From Candidatus Rokuibacteriota bacterium (GTDB taxonomy: Bacteria; Methylomirabilota; Methylomirabilia; Rokubacteriales; CSP1-6), in NCBI GenBank assembly GCA_003220685.1, contig QHTE01000055.1:62001-126000 (forward strand): a stretch of DNA of 64,000 bases, read 5' to 3'. Every line of letters begins with the position of its first letter. Positions within the stretch are counted from its first letter, which is position 1. Positions 52,094 to 60,937 of this stretch are shown one piece after another. The notes below the pieces were generated by a model. The model made no database searches and was not told the DNA's origin. It saw only the letters and a program-made list of their open reading frames with translations. The translations under genes were made by a program, and so were the position numbers.

Positions 52094-53266
52094 CTACTCC
52101 GGCCCGCTGGCGAACCAGAGCTGCGGGTCGGCGGCGCGCACGCGCGCCTCCGGTAAGCCGAGCTCGCGGCGCACGATGTTGGCGCCCTCGACCAGTGCGA
52201 CGCACTTGTAGTACGCGATGCGCCGGCTCAACCCCTCGCGCCCGAAGCCACAGTCGGTCGTGATCACCAGCCGTTCCGGCGGGATGTATTCCAGCGCCTT
52301 GCGGATCAGCCGCGCCACGTGCTCGGGGGGTTCGACGACCGTGTTGCAGTGGTTCACCACGCCGATGCCGACCTTCTTGTCGGTCCGGTACTTCCCGAAC
52401 AGGTGCAGGTCGCGGCCGTCCGAGCTGGCGCACTCGAACGTGATCACGTCGCCGTCGAGCTGGAACAGATAGGGGAGCGCCCGCTCGTAGCTCGGCGGCT
52501 CCCAGTACACGCGCTGCTGATTCGGATTGCCCCAGCAGGTGTGCACCCAGATCTCGGTGTCGACGCCCTTGAGCTGGCGGTTGAAGGCCTGGGTCAGGAA
52601 CTCGAGCTCGGCGTCGGTGCAGTCCGGGCGTGTCGTGCGGCCGTGGTGCGGCGGCTCTTCGACCTGGATCAGCGGGCAGCCCGCGGCGGCCAGCTCACGG
52701 AACTCGGCGTTCATGATGTCGCAGAGGTCGTTGATCAGCGCGCGGTCGTCGTGGTAGTGCTCGTCCCAGAGCATGCTCGAGAGCGCCGGCGCGCAGATCG
52801 CGCCGAACTTCATCGGCTTGTCGGTCAGCCGCTGCGCCGCCTTCCAGAGCGCGGTGTACTCCAGCGGTCCGCGAGTCAGCTTGTCGCGGACCACCCCCGG
52901 CTGATACGCCTCCTGGACTTCCCAGAGGATGCGGCCGGGTCTCAGCCCGTGCCGCGACATCCAGCCGCGCGAGGTGTCGCGATGTCCTTCGATGCCGCCG
53001 AGGCGCTCGATCGGGTAGAAGAACCAGGACTTGCCGCCGACCGCGAGATCGAACCGCGTGTCGCCGTCGGTCACGATGTCGAGCCCGGCCGCCTCCTGCG
53101 CGTTGACGACGCACGCGACCGCGTCCAGGTACTGCTCGCGAAAGATCGAATCGCCCAGCGCCGACTTGAAAGATCGCCCGCGCAGGCTCTCGGTGAACCA
53201 GATCGGCCGCGGATACGACCCGGTGATGGCGGTGGGCAGCTTCAGATTCTGGGTGACTTTCAGCAA
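52094..53266 (-). CDS. Cobalamin-independent methionine synthase-like (MetE C-terminal domain) protein
   Basis: 390 residues of the UROD/MetE superfamily without the N-terminal half of real MetE. Metal ligands typical of the catalytic domain are visible: the H-T-C pair in VHTCWGNPNQ, the acidic residue in TFECASSDG, and the final Cys in TTDCGFGREG. The start is a TTG at 53266 with a well-placed AGGAGG; the larger open frame to 53374 lacks homology. Proteins of this short type transfer methyl groups from corrinoids, or activate methionine-like substrates, in uncertain pathways. It is oriented opposite to the preceding MBL gene and lies just downstream of the FMN dehydrogenase gene on the same strand. 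Confidence 0.85.
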   Translation of the reverse strand: MLKVTQNLKLPTAITGSYPRPIWFTESLRGRSFKSALGDSIFREQYLDAVACVVNAQEAAGLDIVTDGDTRFDLAVGGKSWFFYPIERLGGIEGHRDTSRGWMSRHGLRPGRILWEVQEAYQPGVVRDKLTRGPLEYTALWKAAQRLTDKPMKFGAICAPALSSMLWDEHYHDDRALINDLCDIMNAEFRELAAAGCPLIQVEEPPHHGRTTRPDCTDAELEFLTQAFNRQLKGVDTEIWVHTCWGNPNQQRVYWEPPSYERALPYLFQLDGDVITFECASSDGRDLHLFGKYRTDKKVGIGVVNHCNTVVEPPEHVARLIRKALEYIPPERLVITTDCGFGREGLSRRIAYYKCVALVEGANIVRRELGLPEARVRAADPQLWFASGPE

Positions 53267-53288
53267 CGGAGCCTCCTGTGTGCGAGCC

Positions 53289-54431
53289 TCAGCGGTCGGG
53301 CCACACGAGCTGACGAGTGATCCGGTCGAGGCTCGGGGCGCCGCACAGCGCCATGGCCGCTTCGAGCTCGTCACGCAGTATGTCGATCACGCGCTGGACG
53401 CCGGCGGCGCCGTCCACGGCGAGCCCCCACAAATAGGGCCGCCCGATCAGCACGGCCCGCGCGCCCAGCGCGAGAGCCTTGACGATATCCGTCCCGCGAC
53501 GGATCCCCCCGTCGAGGAGGATCGGTATGCGGCCCTGAACCGTTTCGACCACCGCCGGTAGCGCGTTGATCGTCGCCGGCGTCGTGTCGAGATTGCGGCC
53601 TCCGTGATTGGAGACGAGGACTCCGGCCAGTCCTTCGCTCACCGCACGCTGGGCGTCCTCCGGAGCGAGGATGCCCTTGACGAGGACCGGGATCTTCGCG
53701 AAGGAGCGGATCCACGCCAGCGTCTCCCACGTGACAGTCGGGTCGAGGGCGTCAGCGTAGATGGGGCTGACACGCCCGCCGCTGGAGGGGCCCGTGTAGG
53801 GTGGCCGGACACCGAGCCGCTTCTCACGATCGCGCATCGGAATGACCGGCGCGTCGACCGTGACGAAGAGAGCCGTGCATCCCGCCGCCTCGGCCCGCTG
53901 GACCAGATCTCGAGTGACCGTTCGATCGCGATGGACGTATAGCTGGAACCAGACGCGCCCGCGAGCGGCCCGCGCCACGTCTTCCAGCTTTGCGCTGGCG
54001 AACGTGCTGACCACCATCGTGGCCCCGGCCGCGCTCGCGCCGCGCGCGGCTTCCGGCTCGGCGCCCGCGTGAATCCGTCCCTGCGCGGCGACCGGAGCCA
54101 GGAGGATCGGGAACTCGAGGCGCTGACGGAAGAGCTCCAGGCGCGTGTCGAGCGAGCTGACGTCGACGAGCACACGCGGCTTGAGCTGAATGGCGTCGAA
54201 CGCCTCACGATTCCGCCGAAGCGTGAGCTCGTCCGCGGCCCCCTGAGCGACGTAGTCCCACGCCGCGCGCGCCAGACGCTGCCGCGCGAGCGGCTCGAAC
54301 TCGAGAACGTTGACGGGCGGGGTGTTCGGCGGCGCTTGGACGCCCTGGGCACGGGCCGGCGCGACCAGCGTGGACCACGGAAGAGGGCCAAGCGCCCCGG
54401 CGAAGAGGGTCAGCAGGTCCCGGCGCCGCAC
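53289..54431 (-). CDS. FMN-dependent alpha-hydroxy-acid dehydrogenase/oxidase with twin-arginine leader
   Basis: 380 residues of the lactate oxidase/glycolate oxidase family. The N-terminus VRRRDLLTLFAGALGPLPWS looks like a twin-arginine (Tat) signal, followed by the catalytic TIM barrel. FMN- and substrate-binding features include WDYVAQGAADELTLRRNREA, the Tyr/Asp segments (WFQLYVHRDR, FVTVDAPVIPMRDREKRLG), the catalytic His in VLVSNHGGRNLDTTPAT, and the phosphate site LLDGGIRRGTDIVKALALGA. Typical length is 350-400. The GTG at 54431 is the start consistent with the Tat leader. Possible periplasmic lactate or other 2-hydroxyacid oxidation. It lies between the MetE-like gene and the ACMSD-like amidohydrolase gene. 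Confidence 0.88.
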   Translation of the reverse strand: MRRRDLLTLFAGALGPLPWSTLVAPARAQGVQAPPNTPPVNVLEFEPLARQRLARAAWDYVAQGAADELTLRRNREAFDAIQLKPRVLVDVSSLDTRLELFRQRLEFPILLAPVAAQGRIHAGAEPEAARGASAAGATMVVSTFASAKLEDVARAARGRVWFQLYVHRDRTVTRDLVQRAEAAGCTALFVTVDAPVIPMRDREKRLGVRPPYTGPSSGGRVSPIYADALDPTVTWETLAWIRSFAKIPVLVKGILAPEDAQRAVSEGLAGVLVSNHGGRNLDTTPATINALPAVVETVQGRIPILLDGGIRRGTDIVKALALGARAVLIGRPYLWGLAVDGAAGVQRVIDILRDELEAAMALCGAPSLDRITRQLVWPDR

Positions 54432-54463
54432 GCCCGAGATTCTAGGTGTGGGTGCAGAGCGGG

Positions 54464-55495
54464 TCAACTGAGAGGCGGCTTCACCCCGAGGAAGCGGAAA
54501 CAGTTGCTCCAGGTGATGTCCGCATGGACGTCCGGCGGCAGGCCCAGGGTGCGCAGCGTCTTGTCCACCGGCAGCTCGGGCGCCATGTAGGGATAGTCGG
54601 TCCCGACGAGGATCTGCCCTGCGCCAACCGTGTCGATCAGGTAGCGCAGAGCGCGCCGGTCGAAGAGTAGGGTGTCGTAGTAGAAGCACCGAGCGTATTC
54701 GCCAGGCGAGCGCGGGAGCGCGCCTGGCGCGGCCGCGCCGCGGCCCGGTACCGGCGCCTCTTCGTTCCAGGTACCGCTCCAGTGGTGGTTGTAGCGCGGA
54801 AGGAGGAACGCGAACGCGCCGCCGCCGTGGCTGAACGCGATCCGCAAGCGTGGGCACTTCTCGGCGGTGCCGCCGTCGATCATCGACGCGATCGTCAGGC
54901 TCGTGTCGGTCGGGTAGCCAATCGGGTTGAACAGCGTCTTCGTGGGGAAGCGCTCCATCATGGTCGGTCTGAGCGCGTGCACGAAGACCGCGACGCCGAG
55001 CCGCTCGGCTTCCTGGAAGAACCCCTGGAACTCGGACATGCCCAGCGACTTGCCGTTCACGTTCGATCCGAGCTCGACGCCTGGGAAACCGAGGCTCTTG
55101 ACGTGGGCGAGCTCCTTGGCCGCCATGTCCGCATCTTGAAGAGGTACGATCCCGAGGCCGATGAAGCGCCCGGGCGCCGCCGCACACATGCGGACAATCA
55201 CGTCGTTGGTGTAGCGGCAGAAGTCGCGCGCGTCCTCGGGCGTGAACCAGTAGGCGCACAGCTCGGGCATCGGCGAGATCACCTCGACGTCGACGCTCTG
55301 GCTCGTCATGTCCCGCAGCCGGCGCTCGACGTTCCAGTTGCCGTCGTGCACGGTGCGGTAGTTCTCGCCGCCGATCATGACGCGCGCCCGGCCGGGCTCG
55401 AAGTGATCCATCGTCGGCCACGACCAGGCGCTCGGCCGCGAGCCCGCAGGCGGGAAATTCTCGGGAATGATGTGCGCATGCATATCGACGATCAT
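54464..55495 (-). CDS. ACMSD-like metal-dependent hydrolase (amidohydrolase 2)
   Basis: 343 residues. The N-terminal HxH metal motif is present (MIVDMHAHIIPENFPP), the middle part has HALRPTMMERFPTKTL with a further His, and AFSHGGGAFAFLLPRY and GTDYPYMAPEL supply the remaining metal ligands (the D of GTDYP). The family includes aminocarboxymuconate semialdehyde decarboxylase and many aromatic-acid decarboxylases/hydrolases. The ATG at 55495 is the first start and lies in the normal frame. The stop at 54464 comes 33 nt before the start of the FMN dehydrogenase gene on the same strand, so they are probably co-transcribed. Substrate unknown. Confidence 0.9.
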   Translation of the reverse strand: MIVDMHAHIIPENFPPAGSRPSAWSWPTMDHFEPGRARVMIGGENYRTVHDGNWNVERRLRDMTSQSVDVEVISPMPELCAYWFTPEDARDFCRYTNDVIVRMCAAAPGRFIGLGIVPLQDADMAAKELAHVKSLGFPGVELGSNVNGKSLGMSEFQGFFQEAERLGVAVFVHALRPTMMERFPTKTLFNPIGYPTDTSLTIASMIDGGTAEKCPRLRIAFSHGGGAFAFLLPRYNHHWSGTWNEEAPVPGRGAAAPGALPRSPGEYARCFYYDTLLFDRRALRYLIDTVGAGQILVGTDYPYMAPELPVDKTLRTLGLPPDVHADITWSNCFRFLGVKPPLS

Positions 55496-55651
55496 CGCCC
55501 GGCTCTCCCCTCCAGCGTTTTTCTACCGCTCAGCGTTCGTCTGCCGCTTCGAGCGTCGGATTTGCCGGCACAACGATCATCACGATCGGCCACACGGTGT
55601 GGCCGGTGGGGGGCAATCGTGGGGAGCGGCTCTCGCTCCCCCGGATGCCGA

Positions 55652-56749
55652 TCAATCAAACATCAGCACGGACCGCGCGACCTCGCCTGCCTTCATCGCC
55701 CGGAACGCCTCGTTGATGTCGTCGAGCCGACCGCGGCGCGTGACCATCTCGTCGAGCAAGAGCCGGCCCTGGCGATAGAACTCCAGGTAGCGCGGGATGT
55801 CCGTGCGGAAGCGGTTACCGCCCATGCGCGAGGTCTGCACCTTGCACTCCGGGCGGATCGCCATCCACGGGAACTCGATCTTCGCGTCGGGCGGCATGAC
55901 GCCGACGATCGTGGCGGTGCCGCGGATCGCGAGGCTCTCGATCGCCTGGCGCACGAGCGTGGTGTTGCCGACCGCCTCGAAGGCGTGATCGACGCCGGCG
56001 CCCCGGGTGAGGGCGCGGACCGCCTTGACCGGATCGTCCTTGCTGCTGTTGACGACGTGCGTGGCGCCCACGCGCCTGGCCATCTCGAGCTTGCCGTCGA
56101 AGATGTCGACGCCGATGATCTGGCGGGCGCCGCCGATCCTGGCGCCCTGCACGATCGACAGCCCCACGCCGCCGCAGCCGAAGACCGCCACGGTCTGGCC
56201 GGCCTCGAGCCCCGCCGACCTGAGCGCGGCGCCGACCCCGGTCAGCACGCCGCACCCGACGAGCGCCGCCCGGTCGAGCGGCAGGTCGGGGTCGATCCTC
56301 ACGATCGAATTCTCGTGCAGCAGCATGCGCTCGGCGTAGCTCGAGATGCCGATGAACTGGCGCAACGGAGCGCCCTTCTGCGACAGGCGCGGCGCGCCGG
56401 ACTCCGGCCGGGTGACGAAGCCGGCGACGCAGAGATTGGGATGCCCGCCCAGGCACTGCTCGCAGCTACCGCAAAAGCCGGACAGGCACGCGACCACGTG
56501 GTCGCCGGGACGCACGGTCGTCACGTCGGCGCCGACGGCCTCGACGACGCCGGAGCCCTCGTGCCCCAGGACGATCGGGCGGTCGAGCGGAAACCGGCCG
56601 AGGCCGTCCACGACGTGCAAGTCGCTATGGCAGACGCCGGTCGCGGCGGTGCGAACCAGGACCTCGCGGCCCCAGGGCTTGTCGATCTCGATGGACTCGA
56701 TCGTCAACGGCTCCTGGACTTTGCGAAATACGGCGGCTTTCATTTCCAT
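55652..56749 (-). CDS. Zinc-dependent alcohol dehydrogenase (class III/ADH-like medium-chain dehydrogenase)
   Basis: 365 residues. Catalytic zinc ligands C40-H41 (GVCHSD), H63-E64 (GHEGSG) and the region near C171 (LVGCGVLTG) are present, and the structural zinc is held by C93, C96, C99 and C107 (FCGSCEQCLGGHPNLC). The NAD fingerprint is VAVFGCGGVGLSIVQGA, with acidic D at the end of the next strand (GVDIFDGK), so NAD is the likely cofactor. Oxidises an alcohol or formaldehyde-type substrate; the specific substrate is unknown. The ATG at 56749 follows a GGAGGAGGA site. It is divergent from the TauD-operon start. Confidence 0.92.
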   Translation of the reverse strand: MEMKAAVFRKVQEPLTIESIEIDKPWGREVLVRTAATGVCHSDLHVVDGLGRFPLDRPIVLGHEGSGVVEAVGADVTTVRPGDHVVACLSGFCGSCEQCLGGHPNLCVAGFVTRPESGAPRLSQKGAPLRQFIGISSYAERMLLHENSIVRIDPDLPLDRAALVGCGVLTGVGAALRSAGLEAGQTVAVFGCGGVGLSIVQGARIGGARQIIGVDIFDGKLEMARRVGATHVVNSSKDDPVKAVRALTRGAGVDHAFEAVGNTTLVRQAIESLAIRGTATIVGVMPPDAKIEFPWMAIRPECKVQTSRMGGNRFRTDIPRYLEFYRQGRLLLDEMVTRRGRLDDINEAFRAMKAGEVARSVLMFD

Positions 56750-56854
56750 GCGGGCTTCCTCCTCCTTCCGCTCTGGCCTGCGGCGGTACATGGGTGCAAG
56801 CGAACCCGGCGCAGTATAATCCCGTCCACGGATGAAGAGGGGGAAGGAGGGACG

Positions 56855-57781
56855 GTGACGGCCATCGAGCCGAGCGGGCAGACCCTGGGGGCGACGGTCC
56901 TGGGGATGGACCTCGCCAAACCCTTGAGCGACGCGGACTTCGCGACGATTCTGCAGGCTCTCGGCCGTCACGGCGTGCTGCACTTTCCCGGTCAAAAGCT
57001 CGAGGCGGTGGAGCTCCGGGACTTCTCCCGGCGCTTCGGTCGGATCCAGGCCACCTTGACGGGCCGGCACCACGAGCCCGGCATGCCCGAGGTTGGCTAT
57101 CTCTCGAACATCATCGAGAACGGCGAGCCAATCGGGATCACCGACGCGGGCCAGGACTGGCACACCGACATGTCGTACAACGAGACGGTCGGCTTCCTGA
57201 ACGTGCTCTACGCGGTCAAGGTGCCGCGTCGCGACGGTCAGGTGCTCGGCGCGACGATGTTCGCGAACACCCAGGCCGCATACGACGACCTGGCGCTCGA
57301 GCTGAGAGCGAAGCTCGAGAACGCGACGGCGACCCACGACTTCAACAAGTTCTGGGAGAACATGCGCCGCCGTCCCGGGAGCCTGCGGGGGCCGCTCACC
57401 CCGGAGCAGCGGCGGCGGCGTCCGCCGTCCGTGCATCCGATCTTTCTCGCGCATCCGATCACGGGCCGGAGGGTGCTCTACTGCAACCCCGGCTACGCGA
57501 TCCGGATCAACGAGCTCGACGCGGCCGAGAGCGACCGCGTGCTCGAGACCCTGTTCGCCCACCAGCTCCAGCCGAAGTATCTGTACACGCACCGCTGGAC
57601 CGAGGGCGACGTGCTGATGTGGGACCACATCGGGACGCTCCACAACGCGGTCGCCGACTACCGGCCGGACGAGCACCGGCTGATGAAGCGATGTCAGGTG
57701 ATGGCTGACCGGATCTTCGAACCCGCCTTCGTGCGAGAGGCCCTTTCGGCAGCCTCGCCCGCCGGCGCAACGTCCAGGTGA
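56855..57781 (+). CDS. TauD/TfdA-family Fe(II)/2-oxoglutarate dioxygenase, second type
   Basis: 308 residues. Iron ligands H103 and D105 in DWHTDMSYNE, and H263 in DHIGTLHNAVADYR, are present, with a final arginine segment for 2-oxoglutarate binding. It differs from the TauD-like protein at 16320 in almost every variable position; the N-terminal SGQTLGATVLGMDLAKPLSD (G-x-D at the first strand) is typical. The GTG start has a GGAAGGAGG site and is preferred over any later ATG. It heads a five-gene operon of very close or overlapping genes (unknown His-rich protein, ThuA-Gfo/Idh fusion, Gfo/Idh, glycosyltransferase). Its open frame upstream to 54782 is antisense to other genes and is not used. 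Substrate unknown. Confidence 0.9.
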   Translation: MTAIEPSGQTLGATVLGMDLAKPLSDADFATILQALGRHGVLHFPGQKLEAVELRDFSRRFGRIQATLTGRHHEPGMPEVGYLSNIIENGEPIGITDAGQDWHTDMSYNETVGFLNVLYAVKVPRRDGQVLGATMFANTQAAYDDLALELRAKLENATATHDFNKFWENMRRRPGSLRGPLTPEQRRRRPPSVHPIFLAHPITGRRVLYCNPGYAIRINELDAAESDRVLETLFAHQLQPKYLYTHRWTEGDVLMWDHIGTLHNAVADYRPDEHRLMKRCQVMADRIFEPAFVREALSAASPAGATSR

Positions 57782-57798
57782 CCCCGGAGGATCGTGTC

Positions 57799-59256
57799 AT
57801 GGCCCAACGCGTTCGCTACCCAGACCACATCGAGCCGCTGGTCGAGTTCGTGGAGGAGACGTCCCCGGAACGCATTGTGGCCGCCACGCACGACAAGCTC
57901 GCCGCCGGCACGCCGGTGAAGGAGATGCTCCTCGCCTCGGCGCTCGCGGTGGTGCGCTCCTCGGATTTGCCGCCCGGCCATCACGGCGGGCCGCTGCATC
58001 CGCTCTGCGGCCTGCACGCCGTCCGGCACATCTCGGGGCGGCTCTCGGGCGAGTACGCGTTGCTGCCGGTCATCCAGAACGTCACGGTCGCCAACAAGCA
58101 CATCCACTCGCCGGCCATGGGCCCCTACGTGCTCGCCGACGCGAAGCCGGTCTCCGAGAAGGACGACGTGGACGCGACGGTCGCGGCGTTTCGGACCGCG
58201 GTGAGCCGCGGCGTCTACAATGCCTGCGATCACTACTACCTGTATCTCCTCGAGCGGCTCTCGCCCATGCAGGTCCTCGAGCTCCTGCTCGAGGTCGGCG
58301 TGCCGAAGAACCAGCTCGACGACCACTACTTCTTGTTCCCGGTGTTCACCTGGCGGGCGCTCGAGTACTTCGGCTGGGACTATGCCAAGTACATCGGCCG
58401 CGCGCCGGTGCGCTACGTCACACGCCCGACGAACCCGGCGATGATGCTCGACGTGGACGAGCTGATCAAGAAGTACGAGCTGCTCGAGCGCGACCTGCGC
58501 GCGAAGACGGGAGACGACGAGACCGCGGCCATCACGGCGCTGGCCGACGAGATCGGGCGCTGCAACGAGTTCGGCGAGATCCCGGAGATGCTGGCGCGTG
58601 CGCTCGGCGGCGGTCTGTCGCTCGAAGGCGCGGGCGAAGCCCTCTCGGTCGGCGGGTCCACGCTCTTCCTGCGCTCGAAGACCGGCAACCCGATGGACGT
58701 CCACATCAATACCGGCGCGAACACACGGCGCTATCTGCTGCGGCAGCCGGAGCTGTCCCGACGCATCAAGCTGCAGGCGCTGCTCGTCTGGAACACGGGG
58801 CCCGAAGTCCGGATGGCGCAGCGCATGCTCGCCTCGAACGTCCAGCCCGAGCCCGAGCGGGTGGCGGCGCTGACGCCCCACACGCAGGAGCAGCTGCTCG
58901 AAGAGATCGAAAGCTTGATCAGCCGCCTCCCCGTCGGCGAGCGGCTGCCCACGGCAGGCCTTGCCAGCTGGCGCTCCACCGACGAGGTCAAGCACGCCGC
59001 CGCGCTGGCACAGCAGTACGCCGACAACGACTACGCGCCCGGCCCGCTGATCGACGTGCTCGCCAAGATCGCCTGTCGCGACAACTTCACCGAGATGCAC
59101 GCCTTCAAGCACCATCAGGCGACGTACGAGGAGTTCTACGCGACCCGGCCGTCGCTGCGCTGGCGCCACCTGGTGGCTGCCGTGCAGGCGAGCGCGATCT
59201 CGCACGGCCGCATCCAGGACGTGTTCGACCATGCGGCCGAGGTGATGCATTTCTAA
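57799..59256 (+). CDS. Unassigned histidine-rich protein of the TauD operon
   Basis: 485 residues, not recognised as a known family. Repeated His-rich elements suggest a metalloprotein: PGHHGGPLHPLCGLHAVRHI (about 52-71), ANKHIHSPAMGPYV (91-104), ACDHYYLYLLERLSP, DDHYFLFPVFTWRALEYFGW, DVHINTGANTRRYLL and NFTEMHAFKHHQATYEEFYA. The rest is mostly helical with a coiled-coil-like stretch around DVDELIKKYELLERDLRA. A distant tie to questin-oxidase-like helical proteins can be imagined from the H-x-N-T-G region, but I cannot support it. No signal peptide or membrane span. The ATG at 57799 has GGAGG at good spacing; a GTG at 57778 overlapping the previous stop is an alternative. Ends 9 nt before the ThuA-Gfo/Idh gene. 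Confidence 0.75.
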   Translation: MAQRVRYPDHIEPLVEFVEETSPERIVAATHDKLAAGTPVKEMLLASALAVVRSSDLPPGHHGGPLHPLCGLHAVRHISGRLSGEYALLPVIQNVTVANKHIHSPAMGPYVLADAKPVSEKDDVDATVAAFRTAVSRGVYNACDHYYLYLLERLSPMQVLELLLEVGVPKNQLDDHYFLFPVFTWRALEYFGWDYAKYIGRAPVRYVTRPTNPAMMLDVDELIKKYELLERDLRAKTGDDETAAITALADEIGRCNEFGEIPEMLARALGGGLSLEGAGEALSVGGSTLFLRSKTGNPMDVHINTGANTRRYLLRQPELSRRIKLQALLVWNTGPEVRMAQRMLASNVQPEPERVAALTPHTQEQLLEEIESLISRLPVGERLPTAGLASWRSTDEVKHAAALAQQYADNDYAPGPLIDVLAKIACRDNFTEMHAFKHHQATYEEFYATRPSLRWRHLVAAVQASAISHGRIQDVFDHAAEVMHF

Positions 59257-59265
59257 AGCACCCCC

Positions 59266-60936
59266 ATGCACATCCTCGTCCTGTCGCCGCGTCTCACGGA
59301 GAGTCGTCGTGCCGCCTTCCGGGCTCTGACCCGGGAGCTCGGCGAGCCACGCTTCGTGGCGTCCGGCGGACCGCCGCCGGACGTCTCCGAGTGCGACGCG
59401 ATCGTCGTGGACGGGCCGCAGCCCGCCCAGCCGCGAGAGCACCTCGCCGCGATCCGCGCGGCGGTCGAGCGCGGCGCGCCGCTGGTGGCGATCGGCGGCG
59501 CGCCGGTCGACCGCGACGGCTTCTGGGCCGATCTGCTGGGCGCCGTGGCGGGCCCCGAGCCGCCGCCCGGTGAGTACTACGCGCGGGTCACCGAGGCGCA
59601 TTCCCACATCTCGGACCGCGTCACGCGCGAGTTCGCGGTGGTCGATGGGTTCATGCCGCTCATCCCGATCGGGGACGGCAAGGTCATCGTCGACGTGAGC
59701 GTCGCGCTCCGCGACCTCGCCGCGGTCGTGGAGACGACCCGCGGCGCCGGCCGCGTGGTCGCGTGCGGCCTCGGCAACACCGACGCGGCGCTCCGGAATC
59801 CCGAGCTCGCCCAGCTGCTCGGGCGCGCGCTGCGTCCCGATCTGCACTGCTGCGGCCGCAAGATCGGCGTGGGTATCGTCGGCTACGGTCCGCTCGGCGG
59901 CATGGGCTATCATCACGGGCTCGGCGTGACGGCCACCGACGGGCTCGAGCTGGTCGCGGTGGTCGATCCCAACGTCGAGCGCCGGAAAGCGGCGGAGGCC
60001 GACTTCCCTGGCGTGCGGACGTACGCGGCGGTGAGCGAGCTCGTCAGCGACGACGACGTCGAGGTGGCGCTGGTCGCGACGCCGCCCGCCCACCACGTGG
60101 CGCTGACGTTGACGCTCCTGCGCGCGGGCAAGCACGTCGCCTGCGAGAAACCGCTCTGCCTGACGGTCGCCGAGGCCGACCAGATCATCGCGACGGCGTC
60201 GGCGAGCCGGCGGATGCTGACGGTCCACCAGAACCGACGGTGGGATTCCGACTTCGTCGCGCTGCGGCGCGCCGTCGGCGCCGGGCTTCTCGGCGAGATC
60301 TTCAACGTCGAGACGTTCGTGGGCGGCTACGCGCATCCCTGCCGCACGTGGCACTCGGACACGGCGGTCTCGGGGGGCGCCGGCTACGACTGGGGCTCGC
60401 ACCACGTCGACTGGGTCCTCCAGCTCCTCTCGGGGCTCCCGCGGGTCGTGCAGGCGAACGGGCACAAGCGCGTCTGGCACGACGTGACGAATCTCGATCA
60501 GATCCGCGTGCGCATGACGTGGGCCGACGGCCGCGAAGCCGAATTCCTTCAGAGCGACATCGCCGCGGTCCGCCGCCCCAAGTTCTACGTGCAGGGCACG
60601 ACCGGCACGCTCGTGGGCTCGTACCGCACGATCACCCTCGAGGCGATCGAGCCGGGCCGCGGCTACGTGGCCACGCAGCCGCATCACGCCGAGGCGCCGG
60701 CCGAGCTGGTGCTGTCGCGCTACGAGAGCGGGTACGGCATCAGCGAGACCCGTCTGCCGCCGGCGGTCGGGCAACCCTTCGCCTTCCACTGCAACCTCGC
60801 CGATCACCTGCACCTCGGCGAGCCGCTGGCGATCACCCCGGCGTCGGTCCGGCGTGTCATCGGCGTGCTCGAGGCCGCGCAGCGGTCGAGCACCCGCGGG
60901 GGCGCGCCCATCGTGCTCGAGGACGACGGGAGCTGA
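59266..60936 (+). CDS. Fusion of a ThuA-like domain and a Gfo/Idh/MocA oxidoreductase
   Basis: 556 residues. Residues 1-190 resemble ThuA/trehalose-utilisation type class-I glutamine amidotransferase-like proteins: MHILVLSPRLTESRRAAFRA, AIVVDGPQPAQ, GAPLVAIGGAP, then HSHISDRVTREFAVVDGF and GRVVACGLGNTDAALRNPEL. From about 200 the Gfo/Idh/MocA domain follows: VGIVGYGPLGGMGYHHGLG (Rossmann), VALVATPPAHHVALTLTLL and the CEKPLCLTVAEADQI motif, then a dimerisation half. ThuA and Gfo/Idh are often neighbouring genes in sugar pathways (e.g. keto-trehalose), and here they are in one chain. The ATG start follows the previous stop by 9 nt. The next Gfo/Idh gene starts 1 nt after its stop. Confidence 0.88.
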   Translation: MHILVLSPRLTESRRAAFRALTRELGEPRFVASGGPPPDVSECDAIVVDGPQPAQPREHLAAIRAAVERGAPLVAIGGAPVDRDGFWADLLGAVAGPEPPPGEYYARVTEAHSHISDRVTREFAVVDGFMPLIPIGDGKVIVDVSVALRDLAAVVETTRGAGRVVACGLGNTDAALRNPELAQLLGRALRPDLHCCGRKIGVGIVGYGPLGGMGYHHGLGVTATDGLELVAVVDPNVERRKAAEADFPGVRTYAAVSELVSDDDVEVALVATPPAHHVALTLTLLRAGKHVACEKPLCLTVAEADQIIATASASRRMLTVHQNRRWDSDFVALRRAVGAGLLGEIFNVETFVGGYAHPCRTWHSDTAVSGGAGYDWGSHHVDWVLQLLSGLPRVVQANGHKRVWHDVTNLDQIRVRMTWADGREAEFLQSDIAAVRRPKFYVQGTTGTLVGSYRTITLEAIEPGRGYVATQPHHAEAPAELVLSRYESGYGISETRLPPAVGQPFAFHCNLADHLHLGEPLAITPASVRRVIGVLEAAQRSSTRGGAPIVLEDDGS

Positions 60937-60937
60937 C

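Noticed and set aside
54782..56854. Upstream extension of the second TauD gene in the same frame
   Set aside because: Antisense to the amidohydrolase and alcohol dehydrogenase genes and without homology; the GTG at 56855 has a good ribosome site.
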